55,504 nt of DNA from Stenotrophomonas cyclobalanopsidis (GTDB lineage: Bacteria > Pseudomonadota > Gammaproteobacteria > Xanthomonadales > Xanthomonadaceae), in contig NZ_VYKI01000022.1 of NCBI RefSeq assembly GCF_008710035.1, forward strand, positions 1 through 55,504. The letters run 5' to 3'. A program made the position numbers and the translations under genes. Numbering within the stretch: the first letter of the stretch is position 1; the number at the start of each line of letters is the position of its first letter. The notes beneath the pieces are model-generated. The model did not search any database, was not told the DNA's origin, and worked only from the letters and a program-made list of their open reading frames with translations. Of this stretch, positions 1-10,687 are shown piece after piece.

Positions 1-33
1 CCCCTCGACTCTACGGGGCGTGGCTCCGACCCC

Positions 34-52
34 ATCCACGCATGGCGTGGAT

Positions 53-56
<4 letters not shown>
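34..56 (-). repeat. REP hairpin (GTAGATCCACG type) overlapping the hppA stop codon
   Basis: Arms ATCCAC and GTGGAT flank a short loop, and the minus strand begins with GTAG. The TAG of that GTAG (55-53) is the stop codon of hppA. A second, partial hairpin arm (ending CTCGACTCTAC) lies at about 4-14. This belongs to the GTAG-headed REP family described in Stenotrophomonas (SMAG). Confidence 0.8.
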
Positions 57-2080
<2,024 letters not shown>

Positions 2081-2252
2081 CAGACCCCTCCGCAGAATGG
2101 ATGGTGAGCATCCAGTGGCGATGAACGGCACCACGAGGGGGACGACGGGTTGCAGCCTGGAACCAACCCGTACCGACCGAAACGGTCGTCCGACGTATGG
2201 CGGTGTTCAGCATTCCCTGGTGCCCGCAGTATGCGTCCCTCCGCGCCCGGAT

Positions 2253-2276
2253 GGTAGCGCCGGGCCATGCCCGGCG
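2253..2276 (+). repeat. REP hairpin (GGTAGCGCCGGGCC type)
   Basis: GCCGGGC-ATG-GCCCGGC-like stem headed by GGTAG, in the 288-bp gap between the divergently transcribed hppA and the 2369 gene. The rest of this gap shows no gene; promoters for both neighbours must lie here but none is obvious. Confidence 0.75.
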
Positions 2277-2368
2277 AGCGCAGCGGCATGCTTTGAGAGC
2301 CACAGACCCTTTGCACGCCGTTAAGCCACCTTCTGCAAGCCTGCGCACAGTCCTGACGGAGATCCCCC

Positions 2369-2872
2369 ATGCGCCTGTCCCTGCTGATGCTTGCCGCCCT
2401 GGTCCCGGCCCTGCCGGCGCTGGCCGCGGAAACCCCCGAACTGCAGCGGGCGGTCGGCGCACCACAGTCGGTGGGTGCGGTGCATACGTTGCGGCAGATT
2501 CCCGAAGCCTGCGCGCGCCTGGAAGGCGTGTTCACCGGCCAGGCCGCCGAGCCGTACCGTTTCTCCGCCGTGCGCACCAGCGAGCAGTGCCAGCCGCGTT
2601 CGCGCTTCGTCGATTACGCAAAGGCACAGCCCAGTGCTGACAAGGGCTGGAAGCTCAACGACGTGATCCGTGTGCCCAATGCCGCCTGCCCGGCGCAGCA
2701 GGCGGTGGTGCGGGTGTGGCGCCTGCCGGTCAACAACACCCAGGCGCTGGATGGCCAGGGCCAGTCGCGCATCTATCTGGAAGAAGCGAAAAAGCAGGCG
2801 GCCGCCGGCAAGATCCCGCAGGTGACAATGTTTGCCGCGCAACTGCAGGTGGAAGGCAAGGCCTGTAATTGA
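2369..2872 (+). CDS. Small exported protein of unknown function
   Basis: A 167-residue protein. The first 20 residues (MRLSLLMLAALVPALPALAA) form a clear Sec signal peptide ending in an Ala-x-Ala site, so the mature part is probably periplasmic. The mature part has four cysteines, which could form disulfides, and no domain that I recognise. It lies between hppA and pfp but on the opposite strand, so it is probably not co-transcribed with them. A conserved hypothetical is the safest label. Confidence 0.8.
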   Translation: MRLSLLMLAALVPALPALAAETPELQRAVGAPQSVGAVHTLRQIPEACARLEGVFTGQAAEPYRFSAVRTSEQCQPRSRFVDYAKAQPSADKGWKLNDVIRVPNAACPAQQAVVRVWRLPVNNTQALDGQGQSRIYLEEAKKQAAAGKIPQVTMFAAQLQVEGKACN

Positions 2873-2880
2873 TACGCGTG

Positions 2881-2934
2881 GGTGCCGACCGTGGGTCGGC
2901 ACCGATGTCGCATCCACGCATGGCGTGGATCTAC
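2881..2934. repeat. Two adjacent REP-like hairpins between convergent genes
   Basis: The first hairpin, GGTGCCGACC-GTG-GGTCGGCACC (2881-2903), is followed by ATCCACGCATGGCGTGGATCTAC (about 2912-2934), whose minus strand starts GTAG. They fill the 68-bp gap between the 3' ends of the exported protein and pfp and may act as a bidirectional mRNA end. Confidence 0.75.
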
Positions 2935-2940
2935 TGACGG

Positions 2941-4197
2941 TCAGCCTTCGAACGCGGGCAACTTCTGCTTCACCGCTACGTTCTTCAGCGCCACGTACTT
3001 CGGCAGCCCGTCAGCGCCGTAGGGCAGGGGGGCTTCGCCCTTGATCAGCGGCGACAGGTAGGCGCGTGCCTTGGCGGTGATGCCGAAACCGTCGCGGCGG
3101 ATGAAGCCGGCCGGCATCTTCTTCTCGTGGTTGGCGATCTTCGCCAGCGGTGCGGCCTCGATCTTCCAGCGGTAGGGCGCGTCGCTGCTGCGCACGATCA
3201 CCGGCATCACCCCGTTCTGGCCCTTCAGCGCCAGCTGCACGGCCGCCTTGCCCACCGCCTGCGCCTGTTCCCAGTCGGTCTTGCTGGCCAAGTGCCGGGC
3301 CGAACGCTGCAGGTAGTCGGGCAGGGCCCAGTGCACCTTCAGGCCCAGCTGGTCCTTGACCCGGCCGGCCAGGTGCGCGGCCACGCCGCCCAGCTGCGAG
3401 TGGCCGAAGGAATCCTTGCCACCACCGGCATCGGCGACGAAGCGGCCATCGGCGGTGGCGATGCCCTCGGAGGCCACGACCACGCAGTAGCCGACGCGCT
3501 CGACCACGGCCTTGACCTTGGCCAGGAAGGTCGCCTCGTCATAGGCACGCTCGGGCAGCAGGATGATGTGCGGGGCTTCGTCCTCGCCGTTGCCTGCCAG
3601 GCCGGCGGCGGCGGCCAGCCAGCCGGCATGGCGGCCCATCGCCTCGTAGATGAAGACGCGGGTGGAGGTCTCGGCCATCGCCGCCACGTCCAGCGCGGCC
3701 TCGCGCACCGAGACCGCGGTGTACTTGGCCGCCGAGCCGAAGCCCGGGCAGGTGTCGGTCACGGCCAGGTCGTTGTCGATGGTCTTGGGCACGCCGATGC
3801 AGGTCAGGTCGTAGCCGGACGCCTTGGCCAGCAGCGAGACCTTCAGCGCGGTATCGGCCGAGTCGTTGCCGCCGTTGTAGAGGAACCAGCGCACGTCGTG
3901 GGCGCGCAGCACCTCCAGCAGGCGGTCGTAACGGGCCCGGTCGGCCTCCAGCGATTTCAGCTTGACCCGGCACGACCCGAAGGCGCCGCCCGGGGTGTGG
4001 GCCAGGGCGCGGATGGCGGCGGCACTCTCCTTGCTGGTGTCGATCAGCTCCTCGCGCAGGGCGCCGAGGATGCCGTTGCGGGCGGCCAGGACCTTGATGC
4101 CCTTGGCCCGGGCCTGCTCGATGACCGCCGCGGCGGTGGCGTTGATGACCGCCGTGACGCCGCCGGACTGGGCGTAGAGGAGGGTACCGTTGCGCAT
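2941..4197 (-). CDS. pfp: PPi-dependent 6-phosphofructokinase
   Basis: A 418-residue phosphofructokinase family protein that converts fructose 6-phosphate and PPi reversibly to fructose 1,6-bisphosphate and Pi. The glycine-rich donor site reads NGGNDSADT, and the catalytic motif reads PKTIDNDL. In this family Lys in PKTIDND and Asp after GG(N/D) mark use of PPi instead of ATP. The start MRNGTLLYAQSGGV (4197) was chosen because the family begins at this strand; an upstream ATG at 4236 adds 13 unrelated residues. It lies close to hppA on the same strand, and xanthomonads are known to rely on a Pfp-type enzyme. Confidence 0.94.
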   Translation of the reverse strand: MRNGTLLYAQSGGVTAVINATAAAVIEQARAKGIKVLAARNGILGALREELIDTSKESAAAIRALAHTPGGAFGSCRVKLKSLEADRARYDRLLEVLRAHDVRWFLYNGGNDSADTALKVSLLAKASGYDLTCIGVPKTIDNDLAVTDTCPGFGSAAKYTAVSVREAALDVAAMAETSTRVFIYEAMGRHAGWLAAAAGLAGNGEDEAPHIILLPERAYDEATFLAKVKAVVERVGYCVVVASEGIATADGRFVADAGGGKDSFGHSQLGGVAAHLAGRVKDQLGLKVHWALPDYLQRSARHLASKTDWEQAQAVGKAAVQLALKGQNGVMPVIVRSSDAPYRWKIEAAPLAKIANHEKKMPAGFIRRDGFGITAKARAYLSPLIKGEAPLPYGADGLPKYVALKNVAVKQKLPAFEG

Positions 4198-4333
4198 GCT
4201 TCTACCTGCTCGCTGAGGGGGACATTGCAGTGACATTACCCGTATGCGCTAAAGTGGCGCTATTGCGGTGCAGCGATACCGGTCCGTCCGGGGCGCGAAC
4301 TTTCTTTGTTTTCAACACGTTGGAGTCAGGTCA

Positions 4334-4897
4334 ATGCGATTGGTTCTGTTGGGACCGCCCGGTTCGGGCAAGGGGACGCAGGCGGCGCGCCTGAAGGAAA
4401 AGCTGGGCATCGCCCATATTTCGACCGGTGACATGCTGCGCGCGGAAATCGCCGCGGGCTCGGAGCTGGGCAAGCAGGCCAAGGCGGTGATGGATGCCGG
4501 CAACCTGGTGTCCGATGACATCCTGCTGGGCATGCTGGAGTCGCGCCTGACCCAGGCCGATGTCGCCAAGGGCTTCATCCTGGACGGCTACCCGCGCAAT
4601 GTGGCCCAGGCCAATGCGATGGACGGCCTGCTGGCCAAGATCGGCCAGCCGCTGGACGCCGTGGTGCAGCTGGACGTGGCCACCGAGCTGCTGGTCGAGC
4701 GCATCGCCGGCCGCGCGCAGGAACAGGGCCGCGCCGACGACAACCCGGAAGCGGTGCGCCAGCGCCTGCAGGTCTACAACGACCAGACCGCCCCGGTGGT
4801 CGACTTCTACGCCGGCCGTGGCACCCTGGCCCGCGTCGATGGCGTTGGTGACCTGGACGAGATCGAAGCCCGCATCCTGGCGGCGATCAAGGGTTGA
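4334..4897 (+). CDS. adk: Adenylate kinase
   Basis: A 187-residue nucleotide kinase catalysing ATP + AMP = 2 ADP in the cytoplasm. The P-loop GPPGSGKGTQ lies at residues 7-16, followed by the AMP-binding STGDMLR and the DGYPRN motif. The lid is short (no zinc-finger insert), as in short-type adenylate kinases. The start at 4334 (MRLVLLGPP) fits the family; an upstream ATG at 4268 does not. The gene is divergent from pfp and followed by a strong terminator. Confidence 0.97.
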   Translation: MRLVLLGPPGSGKGTQAARLKEKLGIAHISTGDMLRAEIAAGSELGKQAKAVMDAGNLVSDDILLGMLESRLTQADVAKGFILDGYPRNVAQANAMDGLLAKIGQPLDAVVQLDVATELLVERIAGRAQEQGRADDNPEAVRQRLQVYNDQTAPVVDFYAGRGTLARVDGVGDLDEIEARILAAIKG

Positions 4898-4937
4898 TGG
4901 CGGTTGGCCGGCCCTGCGTCGGCCACCCTGCAGCGAC

Positions 4938-4980
4938 AACGAAACAGGCCTGATCCTTGCGGACCAGGCCTGTTTCGTTT
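4938..4980 (+). terminator. Rho-independent terminator of adk
   Basis: A long, near-perfect stem (AACGAAACAGGCCTG paired with CAGGCCTGTTTCGTT) ends in a short T run, 40 bp after the adk stop. The remainder of the 330-bp gap, 4981-5227, has no gene, tRNA or clear promoter that I can identify. Confidence 0.85.
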
Positions 4981-5227
4981 CATAGGTGCCAGCGATGAGC
5001 TTGCTCAGGGCTCCGCAGCATGAGCTCCCTTGGGGATGGCCTCTTGGGGAGTAGGACCGGTTCGGGTACTACGGCTGGCTTCCTGAATTGTGTACGGGTT
5101 CACATACCTGCGCTATCGGGAATTCCCTGACAGACGATTGGACTTTTCTCACAAGCGCTGTAGGAGTTGTCTGACCCCACTGCCGACAATGGCCCTATAC
5201 AGCCGTGATCGGTCACAATCCCCGGTC

Positions 5228-6592
5228 ATGAGCAGCGTACATATCCTTGCAATCGCCGGCACCTTCATGGGTGGCGTGGCCGCCCTGGCGCGGGAACTGG
5301 GCCATACGGTCAGTGGCAGCGACCAGGCCATCTATCCGCCGATGTCCACCCAGCTGGAGCAGCTGGGCATCGCCCTGGACCAGGGCTACCGCGCCGACAG
5401 CGTGCCGCCGGGCACCGCCGAGGTGGTGATCGGCAACGCCCTGTCGCGCGGCAACCCGGCCGTGGAAGCCGTGCTCGATGCCGGCCAGCGCTACATCTCC
5501 GGCGCGCAGTGGCTGTCCGAGCAGGTGCTGCCGGGCCGCGACACACTGGCCGTGGCCGGCACCCACGGCAAGACCACCACCACCACCATCCTCACCTGGC
5601 TGCTGGAAAGCGCCGGGCGCTCGCCGGGCTTCCTGATCGGTGGCGTGGCCGAGGATTTCGGCGTCTCCGCACGCCTGGGCCAGGGCCGCGAGTTCGTGGT
5701 CGAGGCCGATGAGTACGATACCGCCTTCTTCGACAAGCGCAGCAAGTTCGTGCACTACCGGCCGCTGGTGGCCATCCTCAACAACCTCGAATACGACCAC
5801 GCCGACATCTTCCCGGACGTGGAGGCCATCGAGCGCCAGTTCCACCACCTGGTACGCACGGTGCCCGCGCGCGGCCGCCTGATCGTCAATGGCGAGGACG
5901 CGCACCTGGCCAAGGTGCTGCAGATGGGCTGCTGGACCCCGGTCGAGCGCTTCGGTTTCGACCCGGCGCTGGAATGGCATGCCGAGCTGCTGGCCGCCGA
6001 TGGCAGCGCGTTCCGCGTGCATCACCGTGGGCAAGCGCTGGGCGATGTGCACTGGTCGCTGCTGGGCCGCCACAACGTACTCAACGGGCTGGCCGCACTG
6101 GCCGCCGTGCATGCGGTGGGCGTGGCCCCGGCCGAGGTGATCCCGGCGCTGGCCCGCTTCCGCAGCGTCAAGCGGCGCATGGAAGTGATCGGCAGCCATG
6201 ACGGCATCACCGTCTACGATGATTTCGCCCACCACCCCACCGCGATCGCGACCACGCTGGATGGCCTGCGTGCCAAGGTCGGCGACGCGCGCATCGTGGT
6301 GGCGATGGAGCCGCGCAGCAACTCGATGCGGCTGGGCGCACACGCGCAGGCGCTGGCACCGTCGCTGGCACTGGCCGACGAAGTCGTTTTCCTGCACCGC
6401 CCGGAACTGGCCTGGGATGCCGCTTCGGTGATCGCCGCCGTGCGTGGCCAGGCCCATGCCGTGCCCGATACCGATGCACTGCTGGCACAGCTGCAGTCCA
6501 GCGTGCGCAGCGGTGACCACGTGGTGTTCATGTCCAACGGTGGCTTCGACGGCGCGCCGCGCCGCTTCCTCGCCGTCCTGCAGGCCCGATGA
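5228..6592 (+). CDS. mpl: UDP-N-acetylmuramate:L-alanyl-gamma-D-glutamyl-meso-diaminopimelate ligase
   Basis: A 454-residue Mur-ligase family enzyme that attaches recycled murein tripeptide to UDP-MurNAc, feeding peptidoglycan recycling in the cytoplasm. The N-terminal Rossmann segment HILAIAGTFMGG is typical of Mpl, and the ATP loop GTHGKTTTT begins at residue 111. The DEYDTAFFDKRSKF segment and the C-terminal YDDFAHHPTA motif of Mur ligases are present. The start at 5228 (MSSVHILAIAG) was chosen over a 46-residue upstream extension without family similarity. It overlaps the next gene by 4 bp (ATGA). Confidence 0.95.
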   Translation: MSSVHILAIAGTFMGGVAALARELGHTVSGSDQAIYPPMSTQLEQLGIALDQGYRADSVPPGTAEVVIGNALSRGNPAVEAVLDAGQRYISGAQWLSEQVLPGRDTLAVAGTHGKTTTTTILTWLLESAGRSPGFLIGGVAEDFGVSARLGQGREFVVEADEYDTAFFDKRSKFVHYRPLVAILNNLEYDHADIFPDVEAIERQFHHLVRTVPARGRLIVNGEDAHLAKVLQMGCWTPVERFGFDPALEWHAELLAADGSAFRVHHRGQALGDVHWSLLGRHNVLNGLAALAAVHAVGVAPAEVIPALARFRSVKRRMEVIGSHDGITVYDDFAHHPTAIATTLDGLRAKVGDARIVVAMEPRSNSMRLGAHAQALAPSLALADEVVFLHRPELAWDAASVIAAVRGQAHAVPDTDALLAQLQSSVRSGDHVVFMSNGGFDGAPRRFLAVLQAR

Positions 6593-7167
6593 GCACCGAC
6601 GTTTCGCTGCCGCTGTTTCCGCTGCACACCACGCTGGTGCCCGGCGCGGCGGTTGGCCTGCGCGTGTTCGAGCGCCGCTACCTGGACCTGGTGCGCGACA
6701 CCGGCCGCAGCGGCGAGGGCTTCGGTGTCTGCCTGATACTGGAAGGGCAGGAAGTGGGGGAGCCGGCTACCCCGGCGGCCTACGGTGTGCAGGTCCGCAT
6801 CGAGGATTTCGATGTCGGCGCCGATGGCGTGCTGCAGCTGCGCCTGCGCGGTACCCGGCGTTTCCATGTCGAGCGTACCCGCGTGCGCGACAACGGCCTG
6901 GTCGTGGCCGATGTGCGCTGGTGCGAAGAAGACCCCGATGACGAACTGAAGCCGCAGCATGCGCTGCTGGCCACGGTGCTGGGGCACATCATCGAGCAGG
7001 CAGGCGAAGCCTATGCACCGGCCAACCCGGCGCTGCTGGACCAGGCCAGCTGGGTTGGCTGGCGGCTGGCCGAACTGCTGCCGCTGGGCGAACAGCAGCG
7101 GTTGCAGCTGCTGCAGATGGACGATCCGCACCAGCGGTTGCAGCAGTTGCTGGGCTGGATGCCGTAA
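6589..7167 (+). CDS. LON substrate-binding-domain protein
   Basis: A 192-residue protein corresponding to the N-terminal substrate-recognition domain of Lon protease, without AAA+ or protease domains. The opening LPLFPLHTTLVPGAAVGLRVFERRY matches the LON-domain pattern. Its start overlaps the mpl stop by 4 bp, so the two are translationally coupled. The role is unknown; stand-alone LON domains are thought to bind unfolded protein or act as adaptors. Confidence 0.88.
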   Translation: MSTDVSLPLFPLHTTLVPGAAVGLRVFERRYLDLVRDTGRSGEGFGVCLILEGQEVGEPATPAAYGVQVRIEDFDVGADGVLQLRLRGTRRFHVERTRVRDNGLVVADVRWCEEDPDDELKPQHALLATVLGHIIEQAGEAYAPANPALLDQASWVGWRLAELLPLGEQQRLQLLQMDDPHQRLQQLLGWMP

Positions 7168-7172
7168 CAGGC

Positions 7173-7409
7173 ATCCACGCGTGGCGTGGATCTACGCCGC
7201 CGGGCATGGTCCACGCACCGGTAGCGCCGGGCCATGCCCGGCGGATCCGTCACGGCATGGTCCACGTTCCGGTGGCGCCGTGCCATGCCCGGCGGATCCA
7301 TCACGGCGTGGTCCACGTTCCGGTGGCGCCGTGCCATGCCCGGCGGATCCATCACGGCGTGGTCCACGTCCCGGTAGCGCCGGGCCATGCCCGGCGGATC
7401 CATCACGGC
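7173..7409. repeat. REP plus four tandem 51-bp REP-containing units
   Basis: A GTAG-type hairpin (7173-7195) is followed by units starting at 7220, 7271, 7322 and 7373. Each unit is GGTAGCGCCGGGCCATGCCCGGCGG-like plus about 26 bp of common spacer (GATCCATCACGGCGTGGTCC). The period is exactly 51 bp. The last unit is cut by the 3' end of the DedA/PAP2 gene, whose TGA stop (7405-7403) lies inside the repeated spacer. Units differ by a few substitutions (for example GGTGGCGCCGTGCC in units 2 and 3). Confidence 0.9.
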
Positions 7410-9397
7410 TGCGTCTTCAACCGCAGCACCGGCAACCCGGTCTCGGCGTGCACGTCCTCCTGCTGCGGCATGCCCTGCACGGCCTCCTTCACCGCGTTGA
7501 ACGCGGGATCGATGCCACGCACCGGGTGCCACATGCCGATCCACTCGAAGTGGCGCTCGTAGCGCAGGGTCTGCGCACTGCCCAGCCACAGCGGCACGTC
7601 GCCCGGCTGCAGCTGGCCCGGTGCCGGCCACAGGCGCAGCACATAGCGCTCTTCCGGCTTCGCTCCCTGGCGCACCATCAACAGTGCTTCCACGCGCGTT
7701 TCCAGCGTGGCGGGCAGCACCGGCAGTTCGTCGGCGCCGGTGTTCTTGTCCAGCATCAGCAGGGCTTCTTCCCAGCCCGCCTGCGCCTGCACGGTCCAGC
7801 CACGCGCTTCCAGCTGCGCCTGCAGCGGTGCCAGCGGGCCGGCCACCTGCACATCCAGCGGCCAGCGCTGGTCATCGTCGAACTCGTTGCGGCGCGCCGG
7901 CAGTTTGGCCCAGTCGTGCTGCCACCAGGCCTGCATGTCCATGGCCTGCGGTGCCGGCAGGGTCGGTTCGAAGCGTTCCAGCTTCACCGGGATGTTGCGC
8001 GGCGCGTACCACATCGCCGCGACCGCGAAGACGCCGTAGAACAGCCACGCCACCGGCTTCACCCAGAACGAGCGGTTGAAGCGGCGGCGGTAGGCGATGC
8101 CCAGCACCAGCAGCCAGAACGTGCCGAACAGCATCCCGCCGATCACATCGCTCAGCCAGTGCGCGCCCAGGTACAGGCGCGCGAAGCCGATCAGGCTGAC
8201 CACGATGCCCGACACCAGGTACGGCCAGACGCGGGTGCGGCCGGGCATTTCGCGGGCGATCAGCACGGCGAAGAAGCCGAAGGTGATGGTGGCCATGGTC
8301 ACCGACACCGAGGGGAAGCCGAAGCCGCTGCTGGCATCGACCGGCCGCACCACGTCCACGGTGGTGCCCAGCAGCTTGGTCAGTGCCAGGCCGAAGGCCA
8401 GTGCGGCCAGCCAGTGCGCGGCGGCCATCCAGCGCCGGCGCCACACCAGGTAGCCCATGGCCGCGGCGGTGGCCGGCATCAGTACCTGCCATGCGCCGAG
8501 CGAGGCCAGTGCCGCCATCGGGTAGTCGGCCAGCGGGTTGCGCAGGGCCAGCATGGCCTGGTGCACCAGCAGGTCGATGGCCAGCGGTTCGCCATGGGCG
8601 ACCACCACGGTCAGCAGCGCGAACCAGCCCCAGCCCAGCAACAGCAGCATCAGCGCCAGCATCGCCAGCGGTACCGATTCACGACGCTTGGGGTCGAGCA
8701 CGCCCACCGTGTAGCGGCCCAGCGTGGGGTGGCGGTTGGACCAGTCCAGCAGGCGCGCCAGCCAGTGGTCCATGCGCGCGGCCGACCAGCGGTAGCCGTA
8801 CAGCACGATGGCCCAGACCAGGCCGAGGATGACCACCAGCAGGCCGACCACCACCACCAGGCGTCCAGCAACAGCGGCAACCGCGTCATACGCCTCGCCC
8901 AGGATCCAGCCCGGCGCCAGGAACAGCACCGCCCAGGACAGGCTGGCGATGCCGCTGGCCTGCACATAGCGGCTGGCCGGCATCTTCAGCATGCCGGCGA
9001 TGGCCGGCACGAACGGCCGGATGGCACCGACATAGCGCGCGATCAGGATGCTCTTGAAGGCATTGCGGCGGAACAGGTTCTCGCCGCGGTCCAGCAGCTG
9101 CGGGTAGCGGCTGAACGGCCAGACCCCACGCAGGCGGTCGCCCCAGCGGCGGCCGATCCAATAGCTGATGCCATCACCGGCAAACGCACCCAGCGCCGCC
9201 GCGGCCACGGCATACGGCCCGGAGATCTGCCCCAGGCCGATGAACACGCCCACCGCAAACAGCAGGGGCAGCGCCGGCACGATGGCGCCGAGAATGATGA
9301 CCGCATCGCAGAAGGCGATCAGAAAAATAACCGCGCCCGCGAGTACGGGATGGGCGGCAATCCACGCGAGGGTGGCGTCGATCCATGAAGAGTCCAT
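7403..9397 (-). CDS. Fused DedA / PAP2 phosphatase / LssY membrane protein
   Basis: A 664-residue integral membrane protein with three parts. The N-terminal DedA (SNARE-associated) domain covers about residues 1-200 and contains IGRRWGDRL and the FxRYVGAIRPFVPAIAG region. A PAP2-type phosphatase domain follows, with ARLYLGAHWLSDVIGG as motif 3. The C-terminus is a soluble LssY-like domain. PAP2 motif 2, normally PSGH, reads PSVS, so the usual histidine is missing. DedA proteins flip undecaprenyl phosphate or phospholipid, and PAP2 enzymes dephosphorylate lipid phosphates; a lipid-carrier role is inferred. The start at 9397 (MDSSWIDATL) is preferred to an extension from 9466. It ends inside a tandem repeat. 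Confidence 0.88.
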   Translation of the reverse strand: MDSSWIDATLAWIAAHPVLAGAVIFLIAFCDAVIILGAIVPALPLLFAVGVFIGLGQISGPYAVAAAALGAFAGDGISYWIGRRWGDRLRGVWPFSRYPQLLDRGENLFRRNAFKSILIARYVGAIRPFVPAIAGMLKMPASRYVQASGIASLSWAVLFLAPGWILGEAYDAVAAVAGRLVVVVGLLVVILGLVWAIVLYGYRWSAARMDHWLARLLDWSNRHPTLGRYTVGVLDPKRRESVPLAMLALMLLLLGWGWFALLTVVVAHGEPLAIDLLVHQAMLALRNPLADYPMAALASLGAWQVLMPATAAAMGYLVWRRRWMAAAHWLAALAFGLALTKLLGTTVDVVRPVDASSGFGFPSVSVTMATITFGFFAVLIAREMPGRTRVWPYLVSGIVVSLIGFARLYLGAHWLSDVIGGMLFGTFWLLVLGIAYRRRFNRSFWVKPVAWLFYGVFAVAAMWYAPRNIPVKLERFEPTLPAPQAMDMQAWWQHDWAKLPARRNEFDDDQRWPLDVQVAGPLAPLQAQLEARGWTVQAQAGWEEALLMLDKNTGADELPVLPATLETRVEALLMVRQGAKPEERYVLRLWPAPGQLQPGDVPLWLGSAQTLRYERHFEWIGMWHPVRGIDPAFNAVKEAVQGMPQQEDVHAETGLPVLRLKTQP

Positions 9398-9470
9398 TGC
9401 CCGATTATAGAGGCGTGAAGGTGACTGGTTCCCAGCGGCTTGGTGACCGTTTGCAACCCGCGCCATCGCC

Positions 9471-9483
9471 TAGAATGGGCGCA
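9471..9483 (+). promoter_or_regulatory. Likely -10 box of the small kinase gene, possible leaderless start
   Basis: TAGAAT at 9471-9476 is an excellent -10 match, and the ATG at 9483 lies where the transcript should begin. TTGCAA 14 bp upstream is too close to be a comfortable -35. Either the mRNA is leaderless with ATG at +1, or the true start is the next in-frame ATG at 9507. Confidence 0.45.
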
Positions 9484-10145
9484 TGCCGCACTCGACCGAC
9501 GCTCCAATGCATGCCCTGAAGGCCGACAGCTTCGGCCGCATCCTGCTCGTGCAGGGGCCGCAGGGCCCCTTCGTGCGTCGCGACCTGGGCGCAACGCCGC
9601 TGTGGCTGCGCGTGCCGGCGTGGTGGCTGGCCCGCCGCGAAGCACGCGCGCTGCGGTATATCGAGGGCATGGCCGACGTGCCGCAGCTGCTGGACTGGGA
9701 TGGCCGCCACCTCGACCGCAGCTTCATGGCCGGCGATGCCATGTACCAGCGCCCGCCGCGTGGCGACCTGGCCTGGTTCCGTGCCGCGCGCCGGCTGCTG
9801 CAGCAGCTGCACCGGCGCGGCGTGGCGCATAACGACCTGGCCAAGGAAGCCAACTGGCTGGTGACCGAGGACGGCCGCCCGGCGCTGATTGATTTCCAGC
9901 TGGCGGTGATCGGCAACCCGCGTTCGCGCTGGATGCGCCTGCTGGCCCGCGAAGACCTGCGCCACCTGCTCAAGCACAAGCGCATGTACTGCCGCGAGTC
10001 GCTCACCCCGGTGGAGAAGCGCGTGCTCAAGCGCACCTCGTGGGTGCGCGAGCTGTGGTTCGCCACCGGCAAGCCGGTCTACCGCTTCGTCACCCGCCGC
10101 ATCCTGCATTGGGAAGACAACGAAGGGCAGGGGCCGAAGCCGTGA
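9483..10145 (+). CDS. Small protein-kinase-fold phosphotransferase (LPS/RIO kinase-like)
   Basis: A 220-residue protein with a minimal kinase fold. The catalytic loop HNDLAKEAN has Asp118 and Asn124, and the metal-binding DFQ has Asp137. This pattern is seen in heptose/Kdo kinases and other small atypical kinases; substrate unknown, with a lipopolysaccharide sugar one possibility. The start could be 9483 or 9507 (MHALKADSFGR). Its stop overlaps the GTG start of the DUF2867 gene by 4 bp, so the two are probably translated together. Confidence 0.8.
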   Translation: MPHSTDAPMHALKADSFGRILLVQGPQGPFVRRDLGATPLWLRVPAWWLARREARALRYIEGMADVPQLLDWDGRHLDRSFMAGDAMYQRPPRGDLAWFRAARRLLQQLHRRGVAHNDLAKEANWLVTEDGRPALIDFQLAVIGNPRSRWMRLLAREDLRHLLKHKRMYCRESLTPVEKRVLKRTSWVRELWFATGKPVYRFVTRRILHWEDNEGQGPKP

Positions 10146-10687
10146 CCGCAGAGCAGGTGGTGACCGCGCCGCCGAGTGTGGACAGCGTGCTGCGCGCGCA
10201 GTTGCCCGGAGCCGACTTCGTGCACGCCTGCCAGGCCAGCACCCGGCGCGACGGCCGCAGCGCCCTGCTGGCTTACCGCGACATGGCCGCGACCATTCCT
10301 GGCTGGTTCGATGGCCTGATGGCGCTGCGCAACCGCGGCATGCGCCTGCTCGGCATGAAGGACCTGGGTTCGTTGCGCGCCGTGCAGGAGACCGCCGCGC
10401 CGCGACCGGGCCAGCGTCTGGGCATCTTCACCCTGCAATCGCTGGATGAGGACGCCATCGTGCTGGAAGACAACGACCGCCACCTGCGTGTGCAGCTGGT
10501 GCTGCAGTGGCACGGCGACGTGCTCGAAGTGGCCACCGTGGTGCATACCCACAACGCGTTTGGCCGGGTATACATGCTGCCGGTGGCGCCGGTGCATCGA
10601 TGGATCGTGCCGCACCTTCTGAAGAAGCAGGTGCAGGCGTACCGCCGGAAGCCAGGCGGTTCGGTAGAGTCGAGCTTGCTCGACTGA
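10142..10687 (+). CDS. DUF2867 family protein
   Basis: A 181-residue protein with a GTG start overlapping the kinase stop (GTGA). The content (DFVHACQAST near the N-terminus, IPGWFDGLMALRNRGMRLLG, and QWHGDVLEVATVVHTHN later) fits DUF2867, often found alone or fused to NAD-dependent epimerases; function unknown. The last residues, SVESSLLD and the stop, are encoded by a REP element (GTAGAGTCGAGC...), so the native C-terminus appears to have been replaced or set by the repeat. Confidence 0.82.
   Translation: MTAEQVVTAPPSVDSVLRAQLPGADFVHACQASTRRDGRSALLAYRDMAATIPGWFDGLMALRNRGMRLLGMKDLGSLRAVQETAAPRPGQRLGIFTLQSLDEDAIVLEDNDRHLRVQLVLQWHGDVLEVATVVHTHNAFGRVYMLPVAPVHRWIVPHLLKKQVQAYRRKPGGSVESSLLD

Noticed and set aside
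4981..5227. tRNA or sRNA gene in the mpl leader
   Set aside because: A GGTTCGGG stretch resembles a T-arm, but no acceptor stem or cloverleaf can be formed.
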